From positions 1 to 34,463 of the forward strand of contig CACKRG010000009.1 of NCBI GenBank assembly GCA_902602515.1: a stretch of DNA of 34,463 bases, given 5' to 3'. The stretch is from an uncultured Alphaproteobacteria bacterium. GTDB lineage: Bacteria > Pseudomonadota > Alphaproteobacteria > HIMB59 > GCA-002718135. Positions 33,303 to 34,463 of the stretch are shown one piece after another; the first letter of the stretch is position 1, and the number at the start of each line of letters is the position of its first letter. Made by a program: the position numbers and the translations under genes. Below the pieces are notes generated by a model that was not told where the DNA came from, searched no databases, and worked only from the letters and a program-made list of their open reading frames with translations.

Positions 33303-34265
33303 TTACAAATAAACGTCTGTATAAAGCTCACTGTCCTTTGGAAAAGAACTATTGGTTGCAAATTCAGCTGCATTTTTAATTTCTTCTAAAGTGTCTTTAT
33401 TGATTTTTTCAATTTCATCATTTTTGGCAATTTTTTTCTTCAATATTTCAGCTTTAACTATTTCGATGGGATCTGTTTCCTTATAAGTATCTAACTCTTT
33501 TTTTGTTCTATATTTTGCAGGATCTGACATTGAATGACCTCTGTAACGATAAGTTTGAACTTCGATAATATAAGGTCCATTTCCCTCTCTTACATATTTA
33601 CCAGCTTTATCTGCAGCTTCAATAACTGAGAAAATATTCATTCCGTCTACTTTTTCTCCAGGTATTCCAAAGGCCTCACCTCTTTTATACAAATCCAATC
33701 CTGCAGCAGCTCTATCTACGGAGGTTCCCATTCCATATTTATTATTTTCAATAATATATAAAACTGGAAGTTTCCATAATGCAGCTAGATTAAATGCTTC
33801 AAAGACTTGTCCATTGTTCATAGCCCCATCGCCAATATATGTTCTGCATATATTTTTTTCACCATTATATTTATGTGTGAAAGCAATGCCTGTTCCTATT
33901 GGTACTTGTGCTCCAACTATGCCATGACCACCGTAAAAATTATTCTCCTTAGAAAACATATGCATAGAACCACCCTTGCCAGCGGAATAACCATCTTCTC
34001 TTCCAGTTAGCTCTGCCATTATACGTTTTGGATCCAGCCCCCTGGCAATCATATGGCCGTGGTCTCTATATGTGGTAACAACTGAATCATTTTTATCTAT
34101 TGTCATTAAAACACCAACCACAACTGCTTCTTGACCAATGTATAGATGACAAAAACCACCTATATGACCCATACCATAGAGTTGAGCTGCCCTTTCTTCA
34201 AATCTTCTAATTTTAAGCATGTAAGTATACATCTTAATATAATCATTATTACTTAGTTTTTTCAT
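33303..34265 (-). CDS. pdhA: Pyruvate dehydrogenase E1 alpha subunit
   Basis: PdhA binds thiamine diphosphate and pairs with PdhB. The 320-residue protein has the thiamine diphosphate motif GDGAMNNGQVFEAFNLA ending in IENNKYGMGT, the substrate-side motif GGFCHLYIGQEA near the N-terminus, and the loop YRYRGHSMSDPAKYRTK. It is the first gene of pdhA-pdhB-pdhC-lipA-coq10, 47 bases after the stop of the ftsB-like gene. A weak promoter-like sequence lies in that gap. Confidence 0.97.
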   Translation of the reverse strand: MKKLSNNDYIKMYTYMLKIRRFEERAAQLYGMGHIGGFCHLYIGQEAVVVGVLMTIDKNDSVVTTYRDHGHMIARGLDPKRIMAELTGREDGYSAGKGGSMHMFSKENNFYGGHGIVGAQVPIGTGIAFTHKYNGEKNICRTYIGDGAMNNGQVFEAFNLAALWKLPVLYIIENNKYGMGTSVDRAAAGLDLYKRGEAFGIPGEKVDGMNIFSVIEAADKAGKYVREGNGPYIIEVQTYRYRGHSMSDPAKYRTKKELDTYKETDPIEIVKAEILKKKIAKNDEIEKINKDTLEEIKNAAEFATNSSFPKDSELYTDVYL

Positions 34266-34273
34266 TAATACAT

Positions 34274-34302
34274 TTTATCTAATTAGGTCGATTTTTTATC
34301 AA
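34274..34302 (-). promoter_or_regulatory. Possible promoter for the pdh operon
   Basis: Minus-strand TTGATA (34302-34297) and GATAAA (34279-34274) are separated by 17 bases in the gap before pdhA. The -10 is 8 bases before the ATG, so the transcript would be almost leaderless. Both boxes are imperfect and the region is AT-rich, so this is tentative. Confidence 0.3.
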
Positions 34303-34312
34303 AAAAAATAAT

Positions 34313-34463
34313 TTATTCCATAATTATTACTGTTTGATTTTGACCAGAAAAACCAGTAACTTTCCGAAATGTCTCATCTAAATAGTCTAAATCAATTGTA
34401 TTTGGCTGAAGTCTTTTAATTCTATCTAGGTATAATTGATTTTGATCTTGTAGATTTGAATAT
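34313..34463 (-). CDS. FtsB/DivIC-like cell-division protein, C-terminal part (cut by window edge)
   Basis: The last 49 codons of a minus-strand gene run to a TAA at 34315-34313; the start lies beyond the window. The visible residues include YLDRIKRLQPNTIDLDYLDE and end in TGFSGQNQTVIIME. This matches the C-terminus of septum-formation initiator proteins (FtsB/DivIC), where a coiled coil leads to a segment like LDPDYVEEQAR-x-LGY followed by N-E-x-V-V. The place directly upstream of pdhA is where alphaproteobacteria carry ftsB. The family call therefore rests on a short match plus context. Confidence 0.65.
   Translation of the reverse strand, partial: YSNLQDQNQLYLDRIKRLQPNTIDLDYLDETFRKVTGFSGQNQTVIIME

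Noticed and set aside
33025-33312. Plus-strand 95-codon frame opposite the lipoyl domain of pdhB
   Set aside because: Antisense to a conserved lipoyl domain; Ser/Thr-rich shadow.
1-34463. CRISPR arrays, insertion sequences, rRNA genes, tmRNA
   Set aside because: No regularly spaced long repeats, transposase motifs or rRNA-like stretches were seen on either strand.

Overview
The window is very AT-rich, coding-dense bacterial DNA. Genes overlap or abut almost everywhere and the longest gene-free stretch is about 200 bases. Gene content and order point to a genome-streamlined marine alphaproteobacterium of the SAR11 (Pelagibacterales) or HIMB59 type. Diagnostic features are an IspD-IspF fusion, an E1-beta subunit with its own lipoyl domain, NtrY-NtrX followed by trkA, and the coq10-lipA-pdh block. 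The lineage is inferred; no rRNA gene is present to prove it.

Region 1 (1-6059, minus strand) is one long transcription unit read from high to low coordinates: tRNA-Ser(GCU), dapA, smpB, rpoZ, rel/spoT, acpS, lepB, rnc and the start of era. It joins lysine and cell-wall precursor synthesis, ribosome rescue, the RNA polymerase omega subunit, (p)ppGpp metabolism, carrier-protein activation, protein export and RNA processing. dapA begins only 7 bases after the tRNA CCA end. Region 2 (6060-14596) holds a small membrane protein, the gatCAB operon (minus), and a plus-strand run of ruvX, pyrB, plsY and topA. The pyrB product has about 70 extra N-terminal residues that look like the DNA-binding N-terminus of a tyrosine recombinase, and three phased copies of a TTACACAT-like repeat end exactly at its start codon. 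pyrC and dprA, which I would expect here, are absent.

Region 3 (14597-22364) looks accessory. It holds a secreted polysaccharide-lyase-like protein, an aminopeptidase C (bleomycin hydrolase family), a small unknown protein, and a tight minus-strand chain: D-amino-acid-transaminase-like enzyme, inositol-phosphatase-like enzyme, beta-hydroxyacid dehydrogenase, EamA exporter, MsrB and an MFS transporter.

Region 4 (22370-29332) holds trkA and the NtrY-NtrX two-component system. NtrX has lost the sigma-54 contact loop and the acidic Walker B residues. Divergent from ntrY is ispDF-pgpA-cinA. Region 5 (29324-34463, minus strand) is ftsB (partial), pdhA, pdhB, pdhC, lipA and coq10: pyruvate dehydrogenase, the synthase that makes its lipoyl cofactor, and a ubiquinone-handling protein. 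The usual E3 gene (lpd) is absent. No IS element, CRISPR array or intact phage gene was seen.
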